Assembly (NCBI GenBank): GCA_949752795.1
Contig: OX457070.1
Coordinates: 38,345,185-38,409,184 of the forward strand
Reading direction: 5' to 3'
Source of the DNA: Hyperoodon ampullatus
Taxonomy: Eukaryota > Chordata > Mammalia > Artiodactyla > Ziphiidae
DNA length: 64,000 bases
Below the pieces are notes generated by a model that was given only the letters and a program-made list of their open reading frames with translations, did not search any database and was not told the DNA's origin. Of this stretch, positions 27,796 to 40,103 are shown piece after piece. A program made the position numbers and the translations under genes. Position 1 is the first letter of the stretch; every line of letters starts with the position of its first letter.

Positions 27796-30700
27796 TAAGC
27801 TTCTTGTGTCCTCATTTGACACACTCTGTAAATTACTTTCAAGAAAATAACAGGTTTTAAGAGAAGGCCAGTCAGTCTTTTTCAAGATTATTTCTATGGG
27901 CATTTTGATGCGTGTATTATACCCTAAAGGAACATAAAATACTTACTATATTAAAATAGACATATCTCAAGCCATGGAAATAGTTTAGGCTTTATAATTC
28001 TAGAATAATTTTCAAGAAATGGAAAGTGTTTTCAGTATGACGTTAAAAACTTCCCCTCCATCTCTTAGCAGTAATCCATTCAGATATAAATGAAAAACTT
28101 CCTGATAATGGCATCTTAAACCTTTATTCCCTTTGGATTTTTTTGGTGTTCTTGTTGTCTAAAAGTTCTTTTCTATTCTCCCATCATGCCCTATCTTAGA
28201 ACATAATGTAAAAAAGTTTTGTTTTTTTTTAATCAGCTCTTTTGTTTCCACATAAGAGTCTTTCCTCATACCAAAAATAATCCCACCCCTCAAATCTAAA
28301 ACTCCAGAAACAAAAGCATCAGGTGAAAGAGAGAGGGGGGAAAAAAAGAAAGCAAGCAAGCAGCAACTAGGAGTTTAGCCAGCTTTGGCCAAATCTGTGG
28401 AATCAGCCACTACTTTCCTGAGATATATGGTGGTTTGCTTTGTGATTCTGAGATCCTAGGGACCCTAATTGGGACAGATGTTGTAGCTGTTTTTATAGGG
28501 TCTTCCTGGTTGATAGCAAATGAGGGTGGGAATACCCTTCAATTATCTTTCGGCCAACCAACAGATTTATAAAATGAAGTAATGTCTTTGAAAAGCAAGT
28601 TAGGTCTGTTTTAAAAACCCCTCCTTAGAAATTTGTGTTGTCAGTTTTACAAATACTGCATGTTGCAGCATCTATTTGCTTTATTAAAACACATACCTCT
28701 GTGACACTGTCTCCCTGTTCCCAGTGTAGATGAATGGATACGACATTGTTCTTCTTTTTGTAAAAAACAAAACAAAAACCGTTCTGTTGTCTTGTGGTAG
28801 CATTTCTGTTGCTCAGTTCTTATGCCCTGGTGCCTTGTGAGGTGGCCTTTTCACAGAATGCCTTTTATCTGAGGCAAGAATTGTTTTATCTTTCTAAAAT
28901 ATAGAGAAAGTAAGTGTATTTTTTAAAAGTCTGTTTGGGTGGGAAGCAGAGAGTGGAGGCAGAGAGGAATCCGGTAAGAGATGATTTGGGAGAGCATAAA
29001 TGGTACAGGAGCCGGGATGGAATGAGGGGCTACTTGCAGAACTTGATAATTGGCAGTGAAGTGAGGGGTGATATATGTGTTTTAGATGAGTTTGACTTCA
29101 CAAGGGAATCCAGAATGCTGTTCAAGACAGATAGAAATATTCTTCAAGTGCCATGCCAGTTTCAGACATGGTGACTTCTGCTCCACCATATTAAATGTCC
29201 ATAAAACCGCTGTGTATTCCTATTACTCTTTTATTAGGAGCTATGAGTACAGCTGTGCAGGTTTTATATACAGTATTCATTTAAATTTCTCAGTATATGA
29301 TGCTCTTAGTGTAATTAGGTTTTGCATCCTGACAGACAGAATTACTGGTGGATACTGTATGCTCTTGTATGCTCAAATTTCTTAAATGGGGAATGAGGAG
29401 GGGGCAAGCGTCTGGTGATAAATCACAGATTATGTTTGATTTACATGGTCCCAAAGTTAAATAAATTTATTGGGAGACAGGTTCTTCAGGGTTCTCAGTC
29501 TCCTGACTTATTGAAGCCCTCTTATAAAATATTATTTCTGAAGCTGCATGAACAAGAGAAGCCTGAAAACCTAGGCAACAAGAATATAACTTATAAATGA
29601 CATCTTGTATCTGGAACCCTAAAATTAAAAATCTTAATATAAAATAACAAAAAACATTTCCAACAGAAGGATGAATTCATGATAAAGCTTTAAAACGAGG
29701 AACTACTAAGGACATGAACACATTTCAAAATTCTCAACTTAAGTTTATGTGACACCCCTGACGTGTTGAATGCAATGTTCTCTACATACTTGAACTCCTA
29801 AAGCTTAACGTGTTCCTTCTTATGTTCATTTTGAGAACAATTTAATAAACAGGAATACAGTAGATACTATTTCTCACAGATTTTAACCCAGACACTCTCC
29901 AGTACATGTACTACCTTCATCCTGAAACCAATAACTCTCCTCTCTCTGCTTAGGACCTTCAAAAAGATTGAGACGAACGTATTTTAAAGGTTGCTAAGAA
30001 GTGAGGTGAACGCTTGGGTCTTCATTTGTACCAGCAATGGCAGGAAGTGTGAAGTAGCTGAGTTTTTCCCAGGGCATTCTGTGATAGAACTGTTTATTTA
30101 AATACCATTTTTGTATATGCAATAAGTTCATACTGTATATATTCATAATGCTTGAAGTGAGGACTTGAAAGGAAGTGGCGGCGGGGGCTAGATATCATTT
30201 CATTTGGAGAAATAAGGAAATGAGCTGGTTTATTCACAGACACTAAAAATTTGTTAAAAGGTACTGGGATATTTCAGGCCTTCCTGGAAAGGAGTTGAGA
30301 AGCCTCAGGCCCCATTCTGTCCTGCTTCAAACACTTTACTCTCAGAGAGTGAGGGAGGAAATAACAGTGTTTTCGTTTTTTTAAACCCCTCCCCGGCTCC
30401 ATACACACAAACATGATTTCTTATGACTGTGTTGTAGTCGTGTGTTCTTCATTATGATTCTGTTACTCCATTGTCCCTGGGCCTGGTGTGTTCAAGAATG
30501 TACACATCCTATACTCTCTTTTTTCAGACTACTTCCCATTTAAAAAAAAAAAAAAATTGTGGGACTTTTGCTGGCATGAGGATGGGATTGGCAGTGTTCT
30601 TTAAACCTGCTTGGAAAAACGTTTTATAAAAGGCTGTTAACTTTTAAAAGGCATTAGCCACTTAGCAAATTTTCCTAAGTGTCTCCTAAGGCCCTGCAGC

Positions 30701-32309
30701 TTTCCCAATTAACAATAAATGGACCCATTTTTAGAGACATGGACATCAGAACACATAGATGGAGCTGGGATTATGTACATTTATTCCAAGGTTGCTTTAA
30801 CTACAAATTGTAGACATGGGTCGGTGGGTCTGTTCTTTTGCTTGCTGTCATCTTGTTATCCCATTAGCCCGCTGTTTCATTTAGTAAAACACATGGCCAG
30901 TGAATCAGCCTTGAAGGGGATGGGCCTATTTCTCTCTCTCTCTCTATTTCCCAGTGTCATTCCTGATCATGGGATGTGATCAATTCCTCCCTTTCACATG
31001 GGAAAAGAGACCAATACAGTTCACGTGGGTCCATTGTACTCAAGAACCTAAACTTGGCTGAAGGCAACTCAATGGTTGATCCAAATACTGTTTTCCCTTT
31101 CTGTAAAGTGATAAAGGGAGCATTTATCAGGTCTTTATGAGATGGCAGAAAAGGCAAATTAAGCCTTTTCCCCAAAGTCTATCCTTTAAAGCAGGACCCC
31201 CAAACCCATAGGGGGGCTGTGCTTTTAAATAACAGTGGATGTGGTACATGCCCATGCTAGCTATACTTTGTCTGTTAGGATTTTAAATATTGGTAGCAGG
31301 TCTGACAAAGGGGTTTGATGGGGGGTATCAGCGAAAGGGGCCTCAACGACAGTGACTTAGGGCTGGGCTGGGAATGGAATTCCCAAGAGCCCACCTGGAC
31401 ACAGCAGGCCCCTCAGCCCAGGTCTCCACTGCTGGGGGGCGGGGGGCGATTCGAGAAAGCAGCTGAGCTCCAGACCCTGGGCCTCCTGCGGCGCCAAGTC
31501 AGGGGAGAGGAGGCCCCAGGCCCCTGCTTCGGGTCGCCATGGCAACGAGGCCTGGAATGCCACAGTCGTAGCCCTCTTCCTCGGCACATCCGGACTCCCA
31601 GTTCTGCTGCTTCGAGTCAATGTACAAAGCAAGGGAGGAACCCTGGAGGAAAATAACCACTCCCTTCTTCCCTTCACCACTGCCTTGTCCCCTTACAAAA
31701 AAGAAAAAAAAGGAAAGAAAACTGCATGTTTGAAAGAAACTACAGGCAGTTTTTGGTGCCATTTGGGAGCAACTATTTTGAGTTCTGGTTTCCTCTTCAG
31801 AGATTTGTTCGCCTCTTGTAAATCGTTGGCTGCTTTGACGTTGAACTTGATGACATTTCATGTTTTCGTTGTGCTGCTTTTACATCAATTTTGATTTTTT
31901 TGTTTCTTTATAATTTTATTATTATTTTAAGGAAATGTCCCCCTCCCTCCTCCTTCCCCTGTTCTCCTCAACCAAAGGACTGTTTCCTACTCAGTTTTCT
32001 CAGTCATAAGGGAAAGTGTTTCCTTCCAGGTGTGTCCCCAGCTTATTAGGACTGTCCTGTGATCGGGGAGGGGGTCTGGGTCCTTTGGGGGAAGGCGGGG
32101 AGGGAGGCACGGGGAAGGCACTCAGAGGTCAGAGATTTGGGGGAGGTGGGGGAGATTGAGTTTGAAGTCATGTTTAAGATGCCGGTGGCTCAACCTGTGC
32201 TTGATTTAAGTTATAATTTTAAAAAGCTAGTTAGAGAACAGAAAATGACTGGGCCAAGTCACACCTGTACTTTTTTTTTCCCCCTCCTCTGTCTCCAACC
32301 TCTTTCTAG
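27796..32309 (+). other. BCL11A: Sequence between the XL poly(A) site and exon 5 (intronic for L and S)
   Basis: No coding exon was seen. The stretch is AT-rich and free of recognisable recent repeats, apart from a short TC run near 30935. A GC-rich, CpG-containing block at 31380-31600 precedes exon 5 by about 0.7 kb. For the L and S isoforms this DNA is the distal part of the intron. Confidence 0.8.
31380..31600. promoter_or_regulatory. Small CpG cluster with RFX X-box
   Basis: About a dozen CpGs occur in this block within an AT-rich intron. It contains GTCGCCATGGCAAC at 31533-31546, a perfect match to the X-box half-site arrangement GTYGCC-N2-GGCAAC bound by RFX factors. An open frame of 113 residues crosses it (31315-31656), but its composition is GC-driven and I recognise no domain. 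It may be an intragenic enhancer or an alternative promoter. Function is inference. Confidence 0.45.
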
Positions 32310-32411
32310 GTTCTTCACACACCCCCGTTCGGCGTAGTACCCAGAGAGCTCAAGATGTGTGGCAGTTTTCGGATGGAAGCTCGAGAGCCCTTAAGTTCTG
32401 AGAAAATTTGA
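32310..32411 (+). CDS. BCL11A: BCL11A exon 5, alternative terminal exon read in two frames (L and S isoforms)
   Basis: A pyrimidine-rich tract ends in tctttctag at 32309. Joined to the exon 4 donor at 24292, the exon reads SSHTPVRRSTQRAQDVWQFS then DGSSRALKF and stops at TGA 32399-32401, the C terminus I recognise from the L isoform (total 773 residues). Joined to the donor at 22692, it reads VLHTPPFGVVPRELKMCGSF then RMEAREPLSSEKI and stops at TGA 32409-32411, the S isoform tail (total 243 residues). The L form loses zinc fingers 4-6. The S form keeps only the N-terminal region and finger 1. Totals assume 385 nt from exons 1+2, which are outside the window. The exon is missed by simple open-reading-frame listing because both tails are short and have no start codon. 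Confidence 0.95.
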   Translation, partial: VLHTPPFGVVPRELKMCGSFRMEAREPLSSEKI

Positions 32412-32825
32412 ACCCCCAGGGGCGGGGTGGACGCGTGCCGCCCAGCCAACATCTGCGTGGTCTGTCATCCTGCTAGTTTGTGATGTTTTCTGACAGTAGC
32501 CTCCAAGAAGCCGTTGTGCGAAGACAGAGTCCTGCAGTGTCCTTCCTGCCCGGGCCTGCAGTGCCATTTTATTTATATTTTTTAATAAAAAGTAAAAACA
32601 AAAAAACAGACCCACATTGGAACAGTGAATCAGTCCCATATTGAGGGCCCATGGACCATCGCTGTCCTGAGTGCCGTCCTGGCCCTTCTGAGACCAGCCA
32701 ACCTAATTCCCCGTATTGTGGAAATGAGCATGAGTCCCCCAGACCCCTTGTTTCTATACATCCTATGTTGTCTTTTAAAAAGTGTGCTTAACATTGACAC
32801 AATAAATGTTGGAGCTTTAGGTGGT
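32412..32825 (+). other. BCL11A: BCL11A exon 5 3' UTR (L/S isoforms), end approximate
   Basis: Sequence after the L and S stops begins with a short CpG-rich part (ggggcggggtggacgcg) and then becomes T-rich. AATAAA hexamers are at 32584-32589 and 32801-32806. The second is followed by GT-rich sequence (ggtggtgtttgcttg), a good downstream element, so cleavage near 32825 is likely. I have a memory of a longer human exon 5, so the true end could be further downstream. Confidence 0.6.
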
Positions 32826-33834
32826 GTTTGCTTGTTCTTTAATTATTAATGCTTATAAGACAATGCAGCCGCTTAAGACTGTATTTCTGTACCCGTTTTT
32901 GCAGACACCCATCGGGTGGGAAGGAGGAACAGATTTGAGGAATGGGTAGGAGGTGTAGGAGGGGAAATAGGTTACTGCTTATCAGATGGCATAAATTTTC
33001 AAGGAGAATCAAAATGCAAAACTTGGGAATAAATCATAGCAATATCATAATTAATGTAGTAGTAGTGTTGCTGTTTATTAACGCTAAAGTGTGGTTTTCC
33101 TAACTGTCTGACATAATTTGCATACCATTAAATAATGCATAATATGGCATGCTGAATTCTGTTTTTCAAATATATGCTTTTGGTGGCAACCATGCAGGAT
33201 TTGAATTTGTCTTTTAATTTAGCTCAGGAAAGCTAATGTCCCTGGATTAGTGGTAAATCCCAAAGAAGGTGATGAATATCAGTAGTTGTTTATTAAATAT
33301 TCCAATTTTAGGTTCCCCAAATTTCAGCAAATATATCTTAATGCAGACAAACAAACAAACATAAAACTTCTTTATTACTCACATCAGGAAATTTGGGGCA
33401 GGTTTATAAGGGGAAAAAAATGATAGGAGGAAAGAGGTCCACATCAGAACACGCTATTGTAATCGTAATAGTGCCCCATTCCTTAGAAATTAGTGACACA
33501 AATGTTAGGTCTACAAAGGAGTGATAAAAATTCCTTCTGGTCCAGTTAATTTGCAAAAAACTTTTCTAAGTTTGGTGTTTTCTATTGCCTGCACATCCAG
33601 AAGAGAACTAGAAACAATATAGCATATTAAAATAGATTTATAAATAAATAATAGAACTCAGACACCTGTGTATTATAGATTTACATATTGGCTATGAACG
33701 TAAGTGGGGAAAATCTTACCCAGTCACCCTCTGGCTAGATTACCTAGCCTGGTGAGAAGACAGAAAAATAATTGGCATCTGGATTCTTTCCTGCTTACTC
33801 ATCATAAATAATGACTCCTCACAGATGTGTGCTG

Positions 33835-33995
33835 CCTTATACGTTATACAGTGCTTTCATGTGCATTATTTCATCTGATCCTCGTTGGGACAGATCTCAC
33901 GGCTTCCACTTTGTGGGTGGGGAGACTGAGGCTCACCAAAGTTAACGGCCTGCCCAGGGCCACGTCCATGAGAAGGAGAGCAGAGAAGCCAGATG
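33835..33995 (-). repeat. MIR fragment
   Basis: The phrases gtgcattatttcatctgatc, ggggagactgaggctcacc and cctgcccagggccacg fit MIR. Confidence 0.55.
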
Positions 33996-35099
33996 TTCTG
34001 ATGTCTCATCCAGTGAATTCCACTGAACTCTGTGACTGGTCAAGGGGATTGTCTCTCCCCGTGTTAGCACACAAGCCATAAATGTTCACAAACACACACA
34101 TGTATGGCTCACACACAGAGATCCAGGATGTCCCCTGGTAAAGCACACAGAAGTGTCTCTTCCTACCAACAGCTGTGCACACTGCTGGAGGGAGTTTGGA
34201 GCAAGCAGCGCTCCTTGCCATCATCTCCTTTCCCCCAGTGGCTTTTCCATGACAAATAAATAACCCTGCTTAACTAGGTGGCCTGGATGAGTTTTTGAGA
34301 GTTCCTCTCATCTAGGTGAGATGGGACCTTCAGACAAGTGTTGTTTCTTAAAGGAACATTCCCTGTCCCATGCTCTGCCTCTGTGTTACTGAAACCTAAG
34401 ACTATTAGGGATTCTGTGATAGCAGCCTCACGGAACATGCTAAGCTCCTTGCCATTACCTAGAAAGAGTGACTCTGCTTCAAAAGGGAGACCTAACTGAC
34501 ACAGAACTAACAAACCTAGATTTTGGGACACCTTCAGCCCTGGTGTTCACTACAGTTTCATTTCTGGTCTGTGTTTCCACCTCCACCTCTTATTTCTTCT
34601 TGGAGTCAGTTTGTAAATAAATGGATATCTCTAGAAGTGGGTTTGGCAGGGGGAGGGTTGGGGGGAGGAGGAGGAGTGGGTAAAGGATATCTTTTTCTTC
34701 TTCCCCCGTTTGGAGAAGAAAGATCCCTCGTTAAAACAAACAAAAAACCCCCCCAAACCCCACATAGCTTCCCCCATATCTTTTTTAGCTGAAAGAAAAT
34801 AAAAATTCATTATGAAATGATGGTGTTAGGCGAGGGCTAGAACTTTTGAAAACCCACGCAAGATTGATGATTTGGGAAGACATCTCCCCGTGTGATATGT
34901 CAAGGTCATGTTTCTCTGTGAATGGTGGAAGCAGCAGAAGGGACTGACAAATCTGATTGGGGTCCTCACTGTGCCCTCTCCCGAGAGTGAAACTTCAAAT
35001 TGCAGAGAGATTAATTGGCTGCCCAGCATGCACTGAGCACGGATTAGAGGACAGGGTTCCGGGTTCTCGGGGTGGTAGGGACCAAGTATGGGACATTGT

Positions 35100-35275
35100 T
35101 CTTACCCTCCCAATTAATGTCTATGAACATTAATTTTGTGGTCTGTCCAGATTGTCACACTAAACAAAAAGATCTGTTAGCTGTCTGGGTCCATGATGGC
35201 AGAGACTCAGTAGCTCCTACAGCACCCAGCACCTGGCCTTTTGAATACTGGTGGTGATGGAGAAATAAATGATTG
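35100..35275 (+). mobile_element. Diverged L2-like fragment
   Basis: Phrases such as ggcagagactcagtagctcc, cacccagcacctggcc and gaaataaatgattg resemble an L2 3' end. Divergence is high. Confidence 0.45.
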
Positions 35276-36054
35276 TATCAAAACTGGTGGTAAAGAAAAA
35301 TCTTAGGGAAGGAGAGAAAACTTGGATCCTACTGAGGTCTAACTGAGCGCCCCAAACCTCGGTAGAATGTCTCCTAGGCATTTTTGCTTGGAGTTTTCCA
35401 GAGTATTTGTATTAGAGCCAAACCTATCGAGTGGTAAGAAATATCTTTCAAGTTTTGTGTGTGCTGACATAATTTTCTTTTTTTGAGGGCTAGGCAGTGA
35501 AGTTAATGTTGAAGATGATCATTCCTATTAACATATTTTTTCTCAGGGTTAATGTTTATTCCTATGAAGAATTCTTATTTTATAAAGCAGGGTCCCCAGA
35601 AAGGAGTGGTAGAGAGGATCAGAATGGAAGTATTTTGCAGGTGCTGTTTCTCTTCTTACAGGCCCCATAGCTTTGGCTCCTTTTTGGTTGTAGTGTGAGG
35701 GAAGAGATTTGAGGAATATGCATATTGGTTGTAAAGTCAATATGGAATTCAGTTGCAAGTTCAGAAAAAAAGGTGTGCTGCAAGCACACGTTCCTTCTTT
35801 AAGGATCCATCCTGAGTTCTTAATCAACAGGGAAATAATAATGTTATGTTGCTTTTCTCTGACTTCCTAGCAGAGACAGCGCTTTTCAGTTTGCACTTTT
35901 CCAGGGTTACATTAAGCTAAAGAATGTTTCAATTCCAGCAAAATCCAGAAGCAGTAATTCTTTTCCTTCCTATCAGTGTAAATTAAGATACCTATTGTTA
36001 AATCCTGTTACCTTTCCCCTTGCTTTATATTTTAAAAAATGCTCCCAGGAAACA

Positions 36055-36310
36055 CTTAAGGTTTATAGAGTACTTTTACGGACATGATAGAATCAATTTT
36101 CCTAGTGATTCTAGAAATTAGTTAGGACAAGAATAGGCTAAAACTTGAAAGGAACCACAGCAATCATTCATTTTACAGATCAGGGCAACAGAGGCCCAAA
36201 GATTAAGTGAAGGACCTAAGATCACACAACTTGAAAAAAGTGAGAGCCAAGCTTGAAACCACACAGTTAGTGGCTGAGCCAGAATTGGAACCCAAGCCTC
36301 CAGCTCCTGT
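36055..36310 (-). repeat. MIR-like fragment
   Basis: The phrases attttacagatcagggcaac, agaggcccaaagattaag, and gtggctgagccagaattgg fit MIR. The run aagatcacacaacttg and a second acacagttagtgg suggest partial duplication. Confidence 0.45.
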
Positions 36311-38424
36311 GCAAAGGAATTCAAACGTCAAATCTCTCCCTTGTGACCTACTAAATTCAGAAGCAGGAATGGCAGAAAAAGTGTGCAATACAGAAGAACT
36401 TAAGAATGAAATCAAAAGCTTGTTTTGGTGCCAGTCCTAGTGGGGAATATGTAAGCGTGTCCCATATTTCAAGGGTTTCTAAGCGGCATCCTGATGACAG
36501 GGCACATTTAGGTCACTACCTAGAAAGGTTCCTCTTTTAATCCACCCCTCTGATGGTAGAAATGAATTTTAGGAATCAAGAATTGCTGGGAGACAGCATT
36601 TAAAGTTAAAAGGGCATAAAAAAGAGCTACTCACCAAACCAAATTCATCTCAAATGTCTTAAATAGATCTCACAATCTGTTCCATTCTCTAGGCAGGATT
36701 TAAGGGAGACACCCACTTAACTTGCATTTCGAGGCCTCATCACATCCTGTTAGAGAATTCAAATAGCCAATAGCATGACCTGAATCCTGTTACTAGGGAT
36801 ATTTAATTTTGAGTTCAGAGACGGTGAAATAACAATGAACTAAAGGGAAGATTGACTCAAGTGGTATACAACGCTGGGTTGTGAGGATTATTCCGCTTAC
36901 TATGCTATTTAGGCTGTACAGTCTTTTTCTGCACAAGGTGAAATCTTAGTCATTTTCCCCTTTGGTCAGGGGTTCCTGGCTCTGTTTAGAGATGTACAAA
37001 TTCTGCTCTGTTCAGCTCTTCTGCCGCCATTTCTTTTCTTGCCAACCATCCTTTGATTCACATTTCCTTCTTCGAATGGACATGGGTTGACTTTGAATGT
37101 TTCGGGGGCCCGATAGCGCTGCAGTTGCTGTGTGCAGCAGCTGTTTCGAGCCTGCACAGGCAAAGTTATCCCTGAAATAGGAGCAGGACAGCAGGAAGCC
37201 TAAGAGAGCAACAGCAAATCAAATATCCCTGTTGAGGATGGTCTGAGAGGAAGTAACTTGCCTGATTTTTTTCCCTGCTGATAGTTCCCTGAATTTCCTG
37301 AAACGGTAATGCTAACAGGGAACTTCTACTGTTCCTTCTGCTCCTCTCTCCCTGCTGATTTTTCCCTCTTCTCCGACACACAGAAAGCAAACCTACGGAG
37401 AGGTGCATGAAGATTTTCCCCCTTTGGTGCTAAGATTTGTGAAGTGTTTCTCATGCCCTATTTCAGAGTGCCTGACTTTTTACCTGTTGCTGGCTTCCGC
37501 ACGCTAAGCGGAAAAACGAAAATGCAAATACTCCTCTTCGGAAACTGGCCCAAAGTTCGGAACTCAGGAACACGAGAGGTTTTCTTTTAAAGGGGTCCCC
37601 TTTGTGTGGATTTGCTGGTGGCTACTTTGCCTTATTTGTGGAGTCCTTTTTATTTTTTGGCTTCTCTGAGAGTACATGTTCTTTTCCCTCTGACAGGCTG
37701 ATGGGCCAGGGATGGACTCCTGGTGTTTTTGGTCCAGGCTGGTGAATGCGCCTGGTCTCTGAGCTGACAGCTCTGGGTTGTAATCCTGGCTTTATCTTCA
37801 TCTTGCTCACCCACCTGTTGTCCTCTCTCTGTGCTTAACCCCTTTCAAGGCGCATTTGTCCCTCCGAAAAAGGAAAGACACACATTGCTTCCTACCTCTT
37901 ATCAAAGAGCAGCACAGAACAGTCACACAGTACAAACCATCCGAAGGCTCTGGACTCTACGTAGGATGGGGGTACTGAAAACCAGTCTTGATGACTGGGG
38001 GGAAGTGGGGTTGGGGTCCATCTTAAGAGTGGCTTTTCCTTTGCTTTAGGTTAGTAGACCCATTTCCTTTACAAGTTTATGTCACAGAAAAAAAAGCTGC
38101 AGTGATTTTTGTTTGAAATCTAAAGCTGTCATCATGTTTTTAAAATGCCCCAATTTTGGAAATGGTTGCATTTGCAATGGTCAGGGTGAATTTTATCACT
38201 TTGGTGCACCTTAGGGTTGGAGGTCCCTCTCTACCCCTCTCCCACAGGCCTTGTGCATCTCACCAAGGGTCACTAAGTACCACACATCTTCTGCTGCCTT
38301 GGGATTGAGGGCCTGGCCATGTCCAGACTGTGACCTCTGACTGAAAACCTAACTCTTCTCATCCTCAGCTTGCAGACTGCCCGGAGCTTGGTAAAGAGCA
38401 AAATATAGGTTAAAGTAGAAATAA

Positions 38425-38640
38425 TAATATCAGATAATGTTTATTGAGAATTTACTACGTTCTAGGTACAACAATAAGACTTTTCCATTCAAGTTCTTAT
38501 TTCTTCTTCATTATCATCGTGTGGGGTAGATACTATCATTATTTCCATTTTACTGAAGCTTAGAGAGACTAAAGTGATCTGTCCAAGGGTATACAATTGG
38601 TCCTGCCACTGTGATATGACTTAGGAATCTTCACTCTTAT
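38425..38640 (-). repeat. MIR fragment
   Basis: The phrases tgtttattgagaatttacta, tagatactatcattatttcc and ttagagagactaaagtg fit MIR. Confidence 0.6.
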
Positions 38641-38924
38641 CCTCTACCTACTGACCTCCAGGATCTCATTTTACAGTTTTGTCACCATATGTATGCCAAA
38701 GTTGGGGGGTATCATATGAAAAAAATGACAACAGTGCTAGTTAAACTGATTAGGAAGCATACTCAAAGTGGCTTTGCTTAATGGGTTCTGGTTCTGTTAA
38801 CTACTGAGCAAGGCCAGTGTCAGTATTTCCCATGGTGCTTGCATTTCGGTCCGTCCTTGGCGCTGGGAGGACCAGTTTGATTTTGTCAGGCGTATCTGAG
38901 GAATTCACTTGTGCATCTGCAGTA

Positions 38925-39065
38925 AGGCTCATTCACTTGTTCAATCAACAAATATTTATTAAGTCCCTGCTATAAGCAACCTACAGAGCTAAGTGCTGGG
39001 GAAGGGATGCAAAGAAGTAAAAGACACAGTCACTGCCCGTCAGAAATGGCCACCAGTGGAGAATT
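38925..39065 (-). mobile_element. L2 fragment, antisense
   Basis: The phrases caatcaacaaatatttatta, gctaagtgctggggaag and acacagtcactgcc are the complement-side pattern of L2. Related sequence may continue in patches to about 40.5 kb around the SINE at 39720. Confidence 0.55.
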
Positions 39066-39719
39066 AAATTAATTAGAATCTTCTTAAATAACTAGTCTTA
39101 GTTAAGCTGATGTGGTGAGAACAGTGGGCCTTTTAAAATGCTAATATATAATTCACTTTGCCAGCCTAGACAGCAGTCCCAGGCAAGGGGCTTCAGAGCT
39201 CCCAAATGAATGGGAATGTTATTCTTTATACCTTATCAGTAGGATGCACACTTAAAAGTTGTTTTCAGACGGTGGAGATAAGTATACATTGATGTTTCTT
39301 CATCTGGCTCAGTCTTATTGGGAAAAAATAACAGCAAATAATTTAGAAGGATGGTAGTAATAGAAACAAAATTCTTGTACTGTGATCAAAGGTAAGTGAC
39401 CTATACAGGGGATAAGTCCATGTATTCAACCCTCTAAGCTGATCTGTAACTGATTACCTGCCTCTAATTCAATATAAAAGGAACATGACAAAGAAATCTT
39501 TACTTCTCTATGTGCGGTCCTATGATCTTTCTCAGAACGTCAACATAAGCTAAGTTTGTTTTCTCTACCTACAATGTGCAAGGTGGTGTTCTATGTACTT
39601 TGGGCAACTATAAAAACTATAAGACCCCACTCCTGTTTTCAAAAGGATTATGATTGGCCCTAATGCAGGGGATAAAGACTATAAACATACAAGCAGATAA
39701 TTAACAATTAAAAGGTGCA

Positions 39720-40103
39720 GGGACTTTCCTGGTGGTGCAGTGATTAAAAATCTGCCTGCCAATGCAGGGGACACAGGTTCGAACCCTGGTCCAAGAGTAT
39801 CCCACATGCCATGGAGCAACAAAGCCCGTGTGCCACAAATACTGAGCCTGTGCCCACGAGCCCACGAGACACAACTACTGAGCCCACGTGCCACAACTAC
39901 TGAAGACTGTGCGCCTAGAGCCCGTGCTCCACAACAAGAGAAGCAACCACAGTGAGAAGCCCGTGCACCGCAATGAATAGTAGCCCCTGCTCACCGCAAC
40001 TAGAGAAAGCCCACATGCAGCAATGAAGACCCAACACAGCCAAAAATTTAAAAATAAATAAATAAATAAATAAAATTTATTTTTTAAAAACCCCAAAACA
40101 AAA
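39720..40103 (+). mobile_element. Long CHR-type SINE with BovB-like tail
   Basis: The head GGACTTTCCTGGTGGTGCAG is followed by an intact pol III B-box (GGTTCGAACCC near 39777), an expanded ACAACTACTGAGCC-repeat body, and the tail gaagacccaacacagcc with an (AAAT)n end. The duplication AACAATTAAAAGGTGCA is at 39703-39719 and 40104-40120. It interrupts an L2-like region. Confidence 0.93.

Larger units (their letters stand above)
32826..39702. other. Intergenic sequence immediately downstream of BCL11A
   Basis: No gene was seen. The stretch holds MIR and L2 fragments and ordinary AT-rich DNA. It still lacks recent SINEs, continuing the SINE-poor zone around the gene. Confidence 0.75.

Noticed and set aside
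31315..31656. 113-codon frame over the CpG cluster before exon 5
   Set aside because: Open because of GC content. No recognisable protein, and the frame on the opposite strand is open as well.
39720..39800. tRNA gene suggested by an intact B-box
   Set aside because: It is the tRNA-derived head of a SINE, with no cloverleaf or terminator in the right place.
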